NCBI GenBank assembly: GCA_030705945.1
Contig: JAUZPS010000350.1
Span: 1-5,482 of the forward strand
Reading direction: 5' to 3'
Origin: Bacillota bacterium
Lineage (GTDB): Bacteria; Bacillota; Clostridia; Acetivibrionales; DSM-2933
DNA: 5,482 nt
Shown: piece by piece, positions 5,392 through 5,482 of the stretch
Layout: every line of letters starts with the position of its first letter
Numbering within the stretch: position 1 is the first letter of the stretch
Position numbers and translations under genes: made by a program
The notes under the pieces: model-generated
What the model was told of the DNA's origin: nothing
What the model saw: only the letters and a program-made list of their open reading frames with translations
Database searches by the model: none

Positions 5392-5482
5392 ATGAAATAT
5401 AAAGCAGTTTTATTTGATCTTGATGGAACCCTATTGGACACAATATCAGATATCGGACAATCCGCAAATAATGTTTTAAAGA
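5392..5482 (+). CDS. HAD-superfamily phosphatase, N-terminus only (phosphoglycolate phosphatase-like)
   Basis: Only the first 30 codons are inside the window; the frame stays open at the edge. The start MKYKAVLFDLDGTLLDT carries HAD motif I, with the nucleophile D9 and the acid/base D11 in DLDGT, and continues into the helix that normally leads to a C1 cap domain. This pattern is typical of the Gph/PpaX/beta-phosphoglucomutase-like group, soluble Mg-dependent hydrolases of small phosphate esters. The substrate cannot be told from 30 residues. The ATG has a good ribosome binding site and the gene is divergent from the his operon, sharing its 263-bp control region. Because the his genes here lack a histidinol-phosphate phosphatase, a role in that step is possible but unsupported; motif I looks more like the Gph type than the HAD domain of E. 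coli HisB. Confidence 0.88.
   Translation, partial: MKYKAVLFDLDGTLLDTISDIGQSANNVLK

Noticed and set aside
1..5482. Mobile genes, CRISPR arrays, tRNA or rRNA genes, toxin-antitoxin or defence genes
   Set aside because: None is visible. The window is almost fully occupied by conserved histidine genes with compact gaps.

Overview
This AT-rich window is most of a histidine biosynthesis operon from an anaerobic Firmicute. It is probably a member of the Clostridia, possibly close to the cellulolytic Ruminiclostridium/Acetivibrio group. That placement is inference from the gene order, the AT-rich intergenic DNA, the strong GGAGG-type ribosome binding sites, the short-form HisG with a separate HisZ, and a textbook housekeeping promoter. 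No single base in the window proves it.

Layout. Five genes lie on the minus strand and are transcribed from right to left: hisZ (5128-3875), hisG (3835-3194), hisD (3188-1893), hisC (1840-773) and hisB (673-86). The gaps in that order are 39, 5, 52 and 99 bp. A near-consensus sigma-A promoter (TTGACA, 17 bp, TATAAT) lies 62 bp upstream of the hisZ start, giving a leader of about 56 nt with no T-box or leader peptide. Past hisB, the left edge (1-77) is a long imperfect palindrome. At the right edge, separated by 263 bp of AT-rich regulatory DNA, the first 30 codons of a divergent HAD-family phosphatase start at 5392 and run off the window.

How the genes work together. HisZ and HisG form the two-part, feedback-controlled ATP phosphoribosyltransferase that commits ATP and PRPP to the pathway. 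HisB dehydrates imidazole glycerol phosphate, HisC transaminates the product to histidinol phosphate, and HisD oxidises histidinol to histidine. HisH, HisF, HisA, HisI/E and a histidinol-phosphate phosphatase are not in the window. Several could lie to the left of position 1. HisB is monofunctional, so the phosphatase must be a separate gene.

Overall this is an ordinary housekeeping region. I found no new system. The points worth checking are start-codon corrections (hisZ, hisD), non-ATG starts on three consecutive genes, an apparent internal promoter ahead of hisB, the palindrome at the left edge, and palindromic or repeated motifs in the divergent control region.
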